Positions 32,621 through 45,130 of a stretch of DNA of 64,000 nt are shown here, piece after piece. Source of the stretch: Triticum aestivum. Taxonomy: Eukaryota; Streptophyta; Magnoliopsida; Poales; Poaceae. The first letter of the stretch is position 1; each line of letters starts with the position of its first letter. A program made the translations under genes and the position numbers. The notes under the pieces were generated by a model. That model was not told where the DNA came from, searched no databases, and saw nothing but the letters and a program-made list of their open reading frames with translations. Location of the stretch: the NCBI RefSeq assembly GCF_018294505.1, contig NC_057809.1, positions 418,799,485 through 418,863,484 on the forward strand. Direction: 5' to 3'.

Positions 32621-35600
32621 ATGGTACTTTTGGTTAATTGGAACGTTCTTTGCTGGAATGTCCGTGGCTTAAATTCTGAACCTAAGCAACTTGCTCTGTT
32701 TAATGCCATTACGGCCAGTGGGTGTGCGGTTATATGTCTGCAAGAAACTAATAAGCACTCTTTCGATAATAACTTTATTCAATCTTGCTGCCCACGACGT
32801 TTTGATAAATTTGAATTTATTCCGGCTCGTGCTGCTTCGGGTGGAATTGCCACTATTTGGAACAGTTCAATTTTTTCTGCCACTGTTCTAGCTTCCAAGG
32901 ACTTTGCCTTGGTGATCCGCTTTCAATCCACACAATCGGCACAGCATTGGACCCTAGTGAATGTTTTACGGCCCCTGTCAGGGTGTTGAATGTAGGGATT
33001 TCATACAGTGGTTGCTAGACCTAAATATCCCGCACAATGAAGATTGGCTCCTTCTAGGTGACTTTAATTTCATTCGTGGCCCAGATAACCGTAATAAACT
33101 AGGGGGAAATGTTGGGGACATGATCACTTTCAATGATTTTATCAGAAACCAAAATCTTGTGGAACTGCCAATCAAAGGTCGTGCTTATTGGAGCAAATTG
33201 ACTGGTTTTTTACGAGCACCAACTGGACTACATCATACCCTAAAACCCTAGTTAAGCCTCTAGGCCGGCCAGTTTCTGATCACATCCCTTGTGTGGTCTG
33301 CATTGAGACTACCATTCCTCGGTCCAAGATTTTCATGTTCGAATCGTATTGGGTGCATCACCCTGGCTTTATGGACACGGTTACTCACTCTTGGTCCAAA
33401 CCAATTTGTTCGACCAACATGGCTACTGTTATATCCCAAAAGTTTAAACACCTGAGGTATGATCTCAAGAGATGGAGTAAAGGTATTTCTAAACTGTCTA
33501 TTGCCATTGAAAACTCCAACAAGGCTCTTTTTGAACTTGATGAACTTGAAAATAAAAGGCATCTCACCACTCCTGAATCAAATTTTCGTCGCATCCTCAA
33601 AAACCATATTCCAAGGCTTCTTAATTATCAGAAAGAATATTGGAGGAAGAGATGTACTATAAGATGGGTGAAGTTTGGCGATGAGCAACCGAATTTTTTC
33701 CAAGCAATGGCTTCAGAAAGATACAGGAGAAACAACATTGCCTCACTTAACACTGATGATGGATACTGTGTTGAAGATCATGCGGGAAAAGAATCTGTTA
33801 TCTTTCAAGCTTTCAAAAAATGACTTGGGACTTCTGGGCAACGTGAAATGAAGTTTGATTTAGCCTGAATTATTAAGAAGGTGGAGGATCTCGACCAACT
33901 CACTGTGCCCTTCACCCACCAAGAAATTGATGATGTGATTAAATTCATGCCTGCGGATAGACCTCCGGGACCAGATGGTTTCAGAGGTCATTTTCTCAAA
34001 TCTTGCTGGCACGTGATTAAAGAAGACTTGTACAAACTTTGCAATCAATTCCATGAGGGCAACTTAAACCTAAAGAGCATTAATGAAGGTTTCATTACTT
34101 TGATTCCAAAAATTAATGCACCTACTTTAGTTAATGATTACACGCCCATCACTCTTCTCAATTGTTGTCTTAAGATCATCACGAAACTCCTTGCCAACCG
34201 TTTGCAAAAGATCATCTTAAAAATAGTGCATCGAAATCAATATGGTTTTTTGAAGGGAAGATCCATACAAGATTGTCTGGCATGGGCGTTTGAGTACATT
34301 TATCAATGCCAAGCCTAAAAAAACCAATTGTCCTCCTTAAGCTTGATTTCGCTAAGGCGTTTGACATGATTGAACATGAAGCAATGTTGGAGATTATGCA
34401 ACACATGGGATTCAACGATAAATGGCTAAACTAGATTAAAGCTATTCTGGCTTTAGGCAAATCCTCAATCCTTCTTAATGGCGTACCGGGGAGACAATTT
34501 CATTGCAAAAGTGGGGTACGACAAGGAGATCCGTTATCTCCTTTGATTTTTGTGCTGGCCGCCGACCTCCTTCAAGCTGTCATTAATGATGCTTTTGCTC
34601 AAGGCCTTATTCAGCTTCCTTTCCCGTGTGCCACCCAAAGAGAGTACCCGGTCATTCAATACGCCGACGACACAATTATGGTTCTCCCGGCTTGTGAAAC
34701 ACAAGCTGCCACGATCAAGCAAATTTTGTCTGATTATGCTACTTCCATTGGCCTTAAAATCAACTTCCAAAAATCCACTCTCATCCCAATCAATTGTGAT
34801 GACTCTCTCACCAACAACATTGCCCAAATCTTTGGCTGCATGACCGGCAAAATGCCTTTTACTTACCTCGGGCTGCCTTTGGGGTCCACTCGGCCATCTG
34901 TTCAAGACTTGATGCCATTGGTTTGCAAAATGGAGCGCCGCCTCAAAGCTACTCTCAACATGATCTCATATGGAGCAAAACTTTCGTTACTAAACTCAGT
35001 GATCACTTCGCTGATAATTTTTGCTCTCTGCACACTCAAGCTCCCCATTACCATTATTGAGCTGATAGACAAGATCAGGAGGAAATGTCTTTGGACCAAA
35101 AAGACAGAGCAAGGGGAATCTTGTAACTCTCTAGCTGCTTGGAGCATGATTTGCAAGCCAAAAGAATGTGGTGGGATGGGCATTTTAGATCTCAGAACAC
35201 AAAGTGATGCCCTGTTGCTTAAATATCTTCACAAGTTCTACAATCACTGGGACCTACCGTGGGTGGAACTAATCTGGAACACCTATTACACCTCGAAAAT
35301 CCCACATGCAATGGATGCATGTGGTTTCTTCTGGTGGAGAGACATTACAAAGCTTATGCCCGTCTATAGAGGCATCACCAATGTAGCGCCCCGAGACCGA
35401 TGTGTCAGGTGTCTTCCTGTTATTCGCTGTTGTTGCCATGTCATTTGCTTGTGTGTTGCATCTTGCCATGTCATCATGTGCATTGCATCATCATGTTTTC
35501 AAAACTTGCATTAGTCTGGGCCTCCCAGTTCCGTCCGTTCTCCGTTCTGAGCCCAGACACACTTGCACGCGCTCGCGGCATGTCCGAAATAGTATTTTAT

Positions 35601-38600
35601 AAGTGGCCGGAAAATGTTCTCGAAATGGGATGAAAGTTGGTGTGTGGTCTTATTATAGTGTAGATAGACCTCCTGTCAAGTTTCATTGCATTCGGAGTTC
35701 GTTTGACGCCCCAACGATCAACTATAGCGACAATATAGTCAGTCAAACGTCGGACGTTTTCGGTCTCCGGAAACAGTCGCTGGGCCTCTCTTCTCTTCTC
35801 TCAACCTGAGACCTTCTACACAGTCCACTACCTACCACCAGGCCTAACCTAGGCTCTCTCGTTAGTCCGCGGACCTCCTCGCGCGCGCGTCCGGAAGTTG
35901 TCCCGAACCCGACCCGGGGAGTCGTCACCATTGGGTCCGGATCATCCCCAAACATCTACAAAACATCACCGTTTTCTTATTTGGACTCCCTAGCCTATTT
36001 TTCCTGACCGTCCGATTTTGATCGGAGGGACGAGTTAGCCCCTAACCTAACCAACTTGCTTTATATAGATCAACCACTAGTCTATTTTGACAAACCCTAA
36101 ATTCTAGGACTTTTGTCCTGCCGCCGCCGCCACACTCATCTCCTCCTCGGGATCCTCCCCAATCCAAATCCTCCTCGTTTTCCTCTCCTGCCAGATCCAA
36201 CCAGCGGCCCTGACCATCTCCCTTGATTTCCGCCGCCACCCAACCAGTGCATCCCTCCCGATCCTCCAACCACAACGCCCGCAGCCTCCTCCCGGCCTTC
36301 GTCCGGCCAGCAATGCACGCCGCCGGCGGACCCAACAGACGAGCCTCGCCCCTGCCCTTTCCTTCCTCCTCTGATCCTCTCTCTCTTTACTCATATCTCC
36401 CCCGTTTCTTCCTCTATAGGGACACCCACGCCATGGCACCTTGCTCGAGCTCTGCCTCATCTTCCCGGTTGGCCGCCTCCATGGGATCTTTTCCGACCAT
36501 CCCCGTCGTTCGCCGGCCTCCCCAGCACCACTGAGCCGGCCCAAGTGCTGTGCTGAGCAGCCCAGCTTGATCCAGCCTTTGGCCCGCGTGGTGTTTTTCC
36601 TGTCTAGTGTATTTCTTTTTTCCACAGGAATGTCTGTTTTGCAGAAAACCCATATTAGTTCATGCATTTAATAAATCATCAACCGTGCATCAGTTTAAAA
36701 CAAACTTAATATGAAAGTTGCTTAGGATTTTGTCTAGTTTCATAATATGTCATTTTCATCCATGTTTAAAATGCTTAAAATGTTGTTTGTTTAAATTTTC
36801 TCCTATGCCATGTTAAAATGCTTTATTTCATAACTAAATAACCGTAACTCAGAATTTAATAAACTTTATATGTAATTGGGGTAGAAAAATGCCTAGTTTA
36901 ACATGGTGTACTTGTTTTGCATGTTTAATAACTCTAACATTGTGTTTAGGGCAGAACAGTACCAAACCTAATATATGCACATGAGGAGTTTCCGGACCTT
37001 TTGTTTTGTTGTTCCGGCCTCATTTAAACTTGCCTAGATAGGTAGTTTTCTTTTGCTTCACCCTCTTGCCATGTTTAACAACATTTAATATTGTTGGGTA
37101 CATAAACAAGATCGAACTAAATAAGTCACGTGGTGTTTCGTCAATATGCAACGGGGTTGCATGTTGAGCTCCACTTAATTTGTAGGGTCGTTTGTGCATT
37201 TTGCCATGCCATGCCTCATTAAACCGGACATGCATCATACTTGTTTTCGCATCGTGCCATGCTGATGTGATGATTGTTTACTATGTTGTTTGGTTTCTTT
37301 TCGGTGTTGCTTCTTCGGGTTAGTTCCGATAACGTCGCGTTTGTGAGGATCCGTTCGACTTCGTCCGTTTGTCTTCTTCATGGACTCGTTCTTCTTCCTT
37401 GCGGGATCTCAGGCAAGATGACCATACCCTCGAAATCACTTCTATCTTTGCTTGCTAGTTGCTCGCTCTTTTGCTATGCCTATGCTGCGATACCTACCAC
37501 TTGCTTTTCATGCCTCCCATATTGTTAAGCCAAGCCTCTAACCCACCTTGTCCTAGCAAACTGTTGTTTGGCTATGTTACCGCTTTGCTCAGCCCCTCTT
37601 ATAGCGTTGTTAGTTGTAGGTGAAGATTGTAGTTTGTTCCTTGTTGGAACATGGATATTTGTTGGGATATCACAATATCTCTTATTTATATTAATGCATC
37701 TATATACTTGGTAAAGGGTGGAAGGCTCGGCCTTATGCCTGGTGTTTTGTTCCACTCTTGCTGCCCTAGTTTCCGTCATATCAGTGTTATGTTCCCGGAT
37801 TTTGCGTTCCTTACACGGTTGGGTTATTATGGGAACCCCTTGACAGTTCGCTTTGAATAAAACTCCTCCAGCAAGGCCCAACCTTGGTTTTACCATTCGC
37901 CACCTAGCCTTTTTCCCTTGGGAGTCGCGCATCCCGAGGGTCATCTTTATTTTAACCCCCTGGGACCAGTGCTTGTCTAAGTGTTGGTCCAAACTGAGCG
38001 ATGTCCGGTGGCTACCAGGGGCAACTCTGGGCTGGCCTACCCGACGTCTTGCTCATCCGGTGTGCCCTGAGAACGAGATATGTGTAGCTCCTATCGGGAT
38101 TTGTCGGCACATCTGGGTGGTCTTGCTGGACTTGTTTTACCATTGTCGAGGATGTCTTGTAACTGGGATTCCGAGTCTGATCGGGTTGTCTTGGGAGAAG
38201 GAATATCCTTCGTTGACCATGAGAGCTTGTGATGGGCTAAGTTGGGACACCTCTGTAGGGATTTGAACTTTCGAAAGCCGTGCCCGCGGTTATGGGCAGA
38301 TGGGAATTTGTTAATGTCCGGTTGTGGAGAACTTGACACTTAACTTAATTAAAATGCATCAACCGCGTGTGTAACCATGATGGTCTCTTCTCGACAGAGT
38401 CCGGGAAGTGAACACGGTGTTGGAGTTATGCTTGAACATAAGTAGTCCAGGATCACTTCTTGATCATAGATTCCCGACCGTGCTTTGCCTTCTCTTCTCG
38501 CTCTCATTTGCGTATGTTAGCCACCAAATATGCTAGTCGCTTGCTGCAGCTCCACCTTATACCTTTTACCCTTCCTATAAGCTTAAATAGTCTTGATCGC

Positions 38601-39844
38601 GAGGGTGTGAGATTGCTGAGTCCCCGTGACTCACAGATACTTCCAAAACCAGTTTGCAGGTGCCGATGTTACCGAGCAGGTGACACAACCAAGCTCAAGG
38701 AGGAGCTCGATGAAGATCTTGTCCTTTGTGTTGTTTCCTTCTAGTTGATCAGTAGTGGAGCCTAGTTGGGACGATCGGGGATCTGTGTAGCATTTGGGGT
38801 AGTCTTCTTTTATTTTGGTTCCGTAGTCGGACCTTGAGTGTATCTGGATGAATGTAATGTTTTATTCATGTATTTTGTGAAGTGGCGATTGTAGGCCAAC
38901 TATGTATCTCTTTCCCTTATGTATTACATGGGTTGTGTGAAGATTACCTCACTTGCGACATTGCTTTCAATGCGGTTATGCCTCTAAGTCGTGCTTCGAC
39001 AGGTGGGAGATATAGACGCATCGAGGGCGTTACAACCAAAGTCACAATACAGGACGGCCGCAACACTTTGCTTTGGAAAGATCTTTGGATGGATACTATT
39101 CTTGCCTCTAGCTATCCCAGGGCCTTCTCGTTCACCAGAAATGAAGACATCTCTGTCCAAGCTCTCTTAACGGCTGACACGTTGGGGGAAACCTTCCAAC
39201 TTCCTCTATCTAAACAGGCACATGCAGAGTTGATGGATCTACAGCAACTGTTGACACCTATCACCTTGGCCCACGGAGAGGACAGATGGATATGCATTTA
39301 GGCTAAAGGAGACTACACTGCTAGCCAATACTACTCCTACTATTTCAGAGAAATAAAAGCTCACCAAACATACAAATGGCTATGGAAATCAAAGGTCACC
39401 ATGAAAATAAAAGTGTTTGGATGGCTCCTCCTCTCAGATAGACTCAACACACGAAACATGCTCAAGAGGAGACATTATAGCATTGGTGACAATCACACTT
39501 GCCTCCTTTGTAATTCACCTATTGAAGAAACTTTGGAACATCTATTCTTTACTTGTCCATTTAGCCAAGAATGCTGGTCACACCTACATATTGGCTGGAC
39601 GACACATGGTACAAGACTTCAATGGATTGAACAAGCAAAAACAACGTGGAATCACCCTATGTTCATGGATATTTTCCTACAGGTGCTTGGAGCATATGGA
39701 AAGAGAGAACAATAAACACTTCAGAGGGATCTCACCTTTGAAATCATCCTGGCTGGCTAGGTTGAAAGAAGACCTCTCCCTTCTTCGCTACAGAGTGGGA
39801 GAAAAACTTACCCCCTTTTTGACCTCTTTTGTAGATAGTATCTA
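32621..39844 (+). pseudogene. LINE ORF2: AP endonuclease, reverse transcriptase, zinc-binding domain (split and degenerate)
   Basis: From the ATG at 32,621, the endonuclease has WNVRGLN, CLQETN, LLGDFN and SDHIP motifs, with frameshifts near 32,965 and 33,185. RT begins after stops near 33,823 and 33,868, with the conserved PADRPPGPDGFRGHF, FLKGRSIQDC, LDFAKAFDMIEHE, VRQGDPLSPLIF and catalytic QYADDTIMV (about 34,660). Further stops are at 34,316 and near 34,433. The frame reaches GIT at 35,376, where the solo-LTR-like element is inserted, and resumes in frame after 39,039 with VTIQDGRNTLLWKD. The C-terminal zinc-binding domain of plant LINE RT has CLLCNSPIEETLEHLFFTC. After about 39,690 the frame shifts and ends at 39,844. 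Confidence 0.9.
35382..39034. mobile_element. 3.65-kb solo-LTR-like element inserted in LINE ORF2 (LARD/Sukkula-like candidate)
   Basis: The segment begins TGTAGCGCCCCGAGACC and ends GAGGGCGTTACA, with a perfect 5-bp target duplication ACCAA (35,377-35,381 and 39,035-39,039). Removing it restores the LINE reading frame. TG...CA ends and a 5-bp duplication are features of an LTR retrotransposon, but I see no internal LTR pair, primer site or pol, so it fits a solo LTR of a family with very long LTRs. LARD elements such as Sukkula have LTRs of several kilobases; the name is a suggestion. ORFs inside (for example the antisense set at 36,042-36,667) have no recognisable domains. Orientation is undetermined. 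Confidence 0.75.
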
Positions 39845-40101
39845 ACTTTCTTTTTTCTGCCTCTATTGTTTTTTTCCTCTTGTGTCCACCCCCCAGCTGT
39901 TCCATGGCAATGGATGTAAGGTTATGACTTTGTAAGACTTTTTGTCACTTTAGTTAATACATATAGTAGGAGCCTCTCCTACTGTTTCAAGTGTCAAAAA
40001 AATACCGCCGAATCAAAGTAAGACGTTGCTTGTATGCAGTATCACTATTATCGCCCACAACTCATTGTGTTCTACTCGTGCATATAAAATCTACGCATAG
40101 A

Positions 40102-40117
40102 CCTGGCTCGGATGCCA
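40102..40117 (-). other. Primer-binding site of Copia-A (tRNA-iMet type)
   Basis: On the minus strand tggcatccgagccagg follows the 5' LTR after one base. Plant Copia elements commonly have TGGTATCAGAGCCAGG, complementary to initiator tRNA-Met; this copy differs at two positions, both explained by decay. Confidence 0.82.
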
Positions 40118-40118
40118 T

Positions 40119-41371
40119 TGTTGTGGAACGTAGTATTTCCAAAAACTTATACGATCACGCAAGATCTATCTAGGAGAATCATAGCAACGAGCGGGGAGAG
40201 TGTGTCCACGTAGCCTCGTAGACCAAAAGTAGAAGCGTTTAGTAACGCGGTTGATGTAGTCGAACGTCTTCGCGATCCAACTGATCCAAGCACCGAACGT
40301 ATGATGCCTCCGCGTTCAGCACGCGTTTAGATCGATGACGTCCCTTGATCTCTTGATCCAGTTGAGGACGAGGGAGAGTTCCGTCAGCATGACGGTGATG
40401 ATGAAGTTACCGGCATGGGGCTTCGCCTAAGCACTACGACGATATGACCGAGGTGTGTAACTATGGAGGGGGGCATCGCACATGTTTAAGAGAAACTTGT
40501 GTGTTCTAGGGTGCCCCCTGCCCCCGTATATAAAGGAGGGGAGGGGGAGGCCGGCCGACCATGTAGGGTGCACCAGGAGGAGGGAGTCCTACTAGGACTC
40601 CAAGTCCTAGTAGGATTCCACCTGGAGGAAAGTGGGAAGAAGGAAGGGCGAGGGGAAGGGAAGGAAAGGGGGGCACCGCCCCCTTCCCCTAGTCCAATTC
40701 GGACCCAAAGGGGGGCGGCCAGCCCCTTGTGGCCCTTCCTTTCTTCCCACTAAGGCCTATCAAGGCCCATTAGTTCCTCCAGGGGGTTCCGATAACCCTC
40801 CGGCACTCCGATAATTATCTGGTACCTCTCGGAACTCATTCGATGTCCGAATAACATCGTTCAATATATCAATCTTTATGTCTCAACCATATCGAGACTC
40901 CTCGTCATGTCCGTGATCTCATCCAGGACTCTGAACAATCTTCGATCATCAAATACATAACTCATAATACAAATTGTCATCAAACGTTAAGCGTGCGGAC
41001 CCTACGGGTTCGAGAACTATGTAGACATGACCGAGACACATCTCCGGTCAATAACCAATGGTAGAACCTGGATGCTCATATTAGCTCCTACATATTCTAC
41101 GAAGATCTTTATCGGTCAAACCGCATAACAACATACGTTGTTTCCTTTGTCATCGGTATGTTACTTGCCCGAGATTCGATCGTCGGTATCATCATACCTA
41201 GTTCAATCTCGTTACCGGCAAGTCTCTTTACTCATTTCGTAATGCATCATCCCACAACTAACTCATTAGTCACATTGCTTGCAGGGCTTATAGTGATGAG
41301 CATTACAGAGAGGGCCCAGAGATACCTCTCTAAAACACGGAGTGACAAATCCTAATCTCGATCTATGCCAA
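40119..41371 (-). repeat. 5' LTR of Copia-A, left piece
   Basis: This is the match to 25,602 and following, up to the Athila-3 insertion. The last five bases GCCAA (41,367-41,371) are one copy of the Athila-3 target duplication. The LTR resumes at 58,795. Confidence 0.92.
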
Positions 41372-42789
41372 TGATACGTCTCCGTCGTATCTACTTTTCC
41401 AAACACTTTTGCCCTTGTTTAGGACTCTAACTTGAATGATTTGAATGGAACTAACCCGGACTGACACTGTTTTCAGCAGAATTGCCATGGTGTTATTTAT
41501 GTGTAGAAACAAAAGTTCTTAGAATGACCTGAAACTCCATGGAGCGTATTTTTGGAAATAATAAAAAATACTGGCAAAAGATCAAGGCTAGGGGGCCCAC
41601 ACCCTAGCCACGAGGGTGGGGGCGCGCCTGCCCCCCTGGGCGTGCCCCCTACCTCCTGGGCCCCATGGAGCTCTTCCGACCTCAAATCCAACTCTATATA
41701 TTCACTTTCGGGGAGAAAAGAATCAGAGAGAAAGATTCATTGTGTTTTACGATACAGAGCCGCCGCCAAGCCCTAAACTCTCTCGGGAGGGCTGATCTGG
41801 AGTCCGTTCGGGGCTCCGGAGAGGGGAATCTGTCGCCATCGTCATCATCAACCATCCTCCATCACCAATTTCATGATGCTCACCGCCGTGCGTGAGTAAT
41901 TCCATCATAGGCTTGCTGGATGGTGATGGGTTGGATGAGATTTATCATGTGATCGAGTTAGTTTTGTTAGGGTTTGATCCCTAGTATCCACTATGTTCTG
42001 AGATTGATGTTGCTATGACTTTGCTATGCTTAATGCTTGTCACTAGGGCCCGAGTGCCATGATTTCAGATCTGAACCTATTATGTTTTCATGAATATATG
42101 TGAGTTCTTGATCCTATCTTGCAAGTCTATAGTCACCTACTATGTGTTATGATCCGGCAACCCTGAAGTGACAATAATCGGGACCACTCTCGGTGATGAC
42201 CATAGTTTGAGGAGTTCATGTATTCACTATGTGTTAATGCTTTGGTCTGGTACTCTATTAGAAGGAGGCCTTAATATCCCTTAGTTTCCGCTAGGACCCC
42301 GCTGCCACGGGAGGGTAGGACAAAAGATGTCATGCAAGTTCTTTTCCGTAAGCACGTATGACTATATTTGGAATACACGCCTACGTTACATTGATGAATT
42401 GGAGCTAGTTCTGTGTCACCCTAGGTTATGACGGTTACATGATGAACCACATCCGACATAATTCTCCATCGCTGATCCATTGCCTACGAGCTTTCCATAT
42501 ATTGTTCTCCGCTTATTTACTTTTCTGTTGCTATTGTTACAATCACTACAAAATACCAAAAACATTACTTTTGCTACCGTTACTTTTTCTATCATTACCA
42601 CTACTATCATATTACTTTGCTACTAAATACTTTGCTGCAGATATTAACTTTCCAGGTGTGGTTGAATTGACAACTCAGCTGCGAATACTTGAGAATATTC
42701 TTTGGCTCCCCTTGTGTCGGATCAATAAATTTGGGTTGAATACTCTACCCTCAAAAACTGTTGCGATCCCCTATACTTGTGGGTTATCA
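41372..42789 (+). repeat. 5' LTR of Athila-3
   Basis: The 1,418-bp LTR has TGATACG...TTATCA ends. A GC-rich inverted block (about 41,608-41,664) precedes a TATA box, ctctatata (41,693-41,701). It matches 57,393-58,794; a notable difference is a 15-18-bp deletion in the 3' copy near 58,600. Confidence 0.93.
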
Positions 42790-42800
42790 AGACTATTTTC

Positions 42801-42818
42801 TGGTGCCGTTGCCGAGGA
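42801..42818 (+). other. Primer-binding site of Athila-3 (tRNA-Asp type, decayed)
   Basis: The site tggtgccgttgccgagga is the Athila-1 primer site with two transitions (C to T and G to A), 11 bases after the LTR. Confidence 0.82.
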
Positions 42819-42867
42819 TCATAGCTCTATTCTTTGAGTCACTTGGGATTTATATCTGCTTATCATT

Positions 42868-43042
42868 ATGAAGAACTTGAAAGATCCAAGAACCAAGATT
42901 TATCCCTCAACTACGAGGGGAGGTAAGGAACTGCCATCTAGCTCTGCACTTGATTCACCTTCTGTTTTGAGTAAGCTTGCGATACCTAAACCTGCTTCTG
43001 CCATTCATTCTGATATGTCACATGTTATTGATGATGCCACTT
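42868..43042 (+). pseudogene. Athila-3 gag, N-terminal piece before CACTA-1
   Basis: The ATG at 42,868 opens MKNLKDPRTKIYPSTTRGG and the frame runs to DDATS, where CACTA-1 is inserted with a CTT target duplication. It resumes on the far side at 50,836 with SAMHDTYDETTSMLD in the same frame. The first exon-like segment is Ser/Pro-rich and has no domain on its own. Confidence 0.82.
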
Positions 43043-43059
43043 CACTACTAGAATCAGCT

Positions 43060-43360
43060 AGTTTGCCATCTGCCAGTTCTTTGCCGTCCGCTACGGACGG
43101 CAAAGAAGCTCTTTGCCATCAGCTTCCAAAAAGCAGACGGCAAAGAACTGGCTGATGGCAAAGACCAAGTTTGCCATCAGCCAGTTCTTTGCCGTCTGCT
43201 AGCGGACGGCAAAGATTATTTGCCGTCGGCTAGCAGATGGCAAAGAGGGAGGGGCCCCACTGACGAGCTGCAAAAAAAACCTAACGGGCCCCCTCTTTGC
43301 CGTCCGCTAGCGGACGACAAAGAGCAAGAAGGCGGATGGCAAAGGGTGGCGGACGGCAAA
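43060..43360 (+). repeat. Left subterminal repeats of CACTA-1
   Basis: Clustered direct and inverted copies of tttgccgtccgc / gcggacggcaaag, some as near-perfect palindromes, for example ttctttgccgtctgctagcg, then gacggcaaag, around 43,185-43,215. In En/Spm elements such motifs bind the TNPA-type protein; here that is inferred. Confidence 0.85.
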
Positions 43361-43379
43361 GAGGGAGGCCCCACGTAAC

Positions 43380-44705
43380 GTTAACGGGGCCGCGCCCCAC
43401 ACCCCCCCCCTCTCTCTCTCTCTTTCTCTCCCACCTCCACCGCCCCGTCGCACCACGCCCCGCCGCCGCCCCAGTGCCCCCCGCCGCCGCCCCGGCGCCC
43501 CCGCCCTGTCGCCCCTGCCGCCCCCACCGCCCTGCCGTCTGGGCGCCGCCACGCCCCGGCGCCCCGGCACCTCCGCGCCCCGCCGCCCCGGCCGGGCCTG
43601 GCGCCGCCGCCCCAGGCCGCCCCGCCCCCTCCTCCGCCGCCCCAGGCCGCCCCGCCCCGCTCCTCCGCCGCCCCAGGCCGCACCGCCCCCCTCCTCCACC
43701 CTGCAGGTGATCTTCTTCCTTTTTTTCCCCTTTTTTCTGTTTTTTTAGTTTTAGGTTTATGTTTAGTTTAGATTTAGTTTTAGTTTTAGGATTAGTTTTA
43801 GGCTTATAGGTTTAGTTTTAGTTTAGTTTTAGGTTTAGATTTAGTTTTTTCTTTTTCTGTTTTTTTAGTTTTAGTTTTAGGTTTAGTTTAGTTTTAGGAA
43901 AGAAGAAAAAGAGAAAAAGAGGAGATCAGGAGAAGAAGAAGAAGAAGAGGAGGAGGAGGAGAAAAAAGAAGAAGAGGAAGAAGAAGAAGAAAAAAGAGGA
44001 GAGGAGGAGAAGAAGAAGAGGAAAAAGGAAAGGAGGAAGAAGAAGAAGAAGAAGAAGAAGAAGAAGAAGAAGGAAAAAAGGAAGAAAAGGAAGAAGAGGA
44101 AAAAGAAGAAAAGGAAAAAAACCCGACCCGACACGGTACCCTGACCCCGACCCGGCACCCCGACACGACACCCCGACCCCAAGACCCCGACCCCGACCCC
44201 GAGACCCCGACCTCGACACCCCGACTCCGACCCCGACCCCGACCCCGACACCCCGACCCCGACCCCGACACCCCGACCCCCAAGCCTGACCCGACACCCC
44301 GACCCCGACCCCGACACCCCGACCCCGACCCGACATGGTACCCAGACCCCGACCCGGCACCCTGACATGACACCCCGACCCCGAGACCCCGACCCCGACC
44401 CCGAGACCCCGACCCCGAGACCCCGACCCCGACACCCCGACCCCGACCCCGACACCCCAAGCCTGACCCGACACCCCGACCCCGACCCCGACACCCCGAC
44501 CCCCCGAGCCTGACCCGACACCCCGACCCCGAGCCTGACCCGACACCCTGACCCCGACACCACACCCCGACCCCGAAACAACACCCCGACACCGACACGG
44601 CACTACCCCGACATCGACACGACACCCCGACCCCCGACCCCGAAACAGCACCCCGACCCCGACACGGCACCCCGACACCGACAGGACACCCCGACCACCG
44701 ACACC
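43380..44705 (+). repeat. Simple-sequence block of CACTA-1: GC-rich, T/A-rich, GAA tract, (CCCCGA)n array
   Basis: Four adjoining low-complexity parts are present. They are a CCGCCGCCCC-rich segment (43,410-43,705), tttagttttaggttt repeats (43,735-43,895), a purine run of gaa/gag (43,900-44,120), and an irregular array of ccccga and cccgaca units (about 44,125-44,705). Long apparent ORFs on either strand here are caused by the short periods and have no domains. The G-rich minus strand of the last part has runs suitable for G-quadruplexes. Confidence 0.88.
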
Positions 44706-45130
44706 TCCCGAAAAGGTGTTCTTTGGCCTTCCAGAGGCCGACGGGGTCATATATTTGTGAATTATTAGTTAGGTCATATATTTTTCGATTTTGTTATGAA
44801 AAACATCATATATAATTGTGTTGATCGTGTAGTTTTAAATGTGCAGTTGTTTCATCGCTGCGAGGTTTGGTGTTCGACGACCTCGCCGTGCGTTTGACGA
44901 GCTCTGCCCCTTCGTTCGTGGGTGAGCACAAATGACAAGTCCTCCTCCCCCATTAATTATTTGATCTATTCCGATGAAACTTGATAGCTAGCTATATATG
45001 TGTCTTGAATCATCAGTATGCGTAACCAATATGTGTCTCCCGTTCGAAAGCGTCATAGTTATAAATATGCATGCATTTGCATATTTATAACCTTGATTCT
45101 TTCGAATTGTCCAACGCTATCCATGGACAG

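Larger units (their letters stand above)
32414..40000 (+). mobile_element. L1-type LINE (RIX), 5'-truncated, interrupted by a solo-LTR-like element
   Basis: The LINE is bounded by a direct repeat aataccgccgaatc at 32,400-32,413 and 40,001-40,014, a 13-14-bp target duplication typical of target-primed reverse transcription. It ends in an A-run (gtgtcaaaaaa) preceded by a gtaggagcctctcctac hairpin. It holds the last part of ORF1 and a full-length but broken ORF2 (endonuclease, RT, zinc-binding domain). The 5' end is lost inside ORF1, as is usual for LINE copies. A 3.65-kb element at 35,382-39,034 splits ORF2. Confidence 0.92.

Noticed and set aside
35400..38744. ORFs of 60-187 codons in the solo-LTR-like element
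   Set aside because: There are no recognisable domains, and the sequence is GC-rich over 36,100-36,540, which lengthens random ORFs.
43297..44750. Long overlapping ORFs on both strands (up to about 274 codons)
   Set aside because: They come from GC-rich and hexanucleotide repeats that lack stops in several frames. The products are low-complexity Gly/Ser/Arg or Pro/Ala with no domain.
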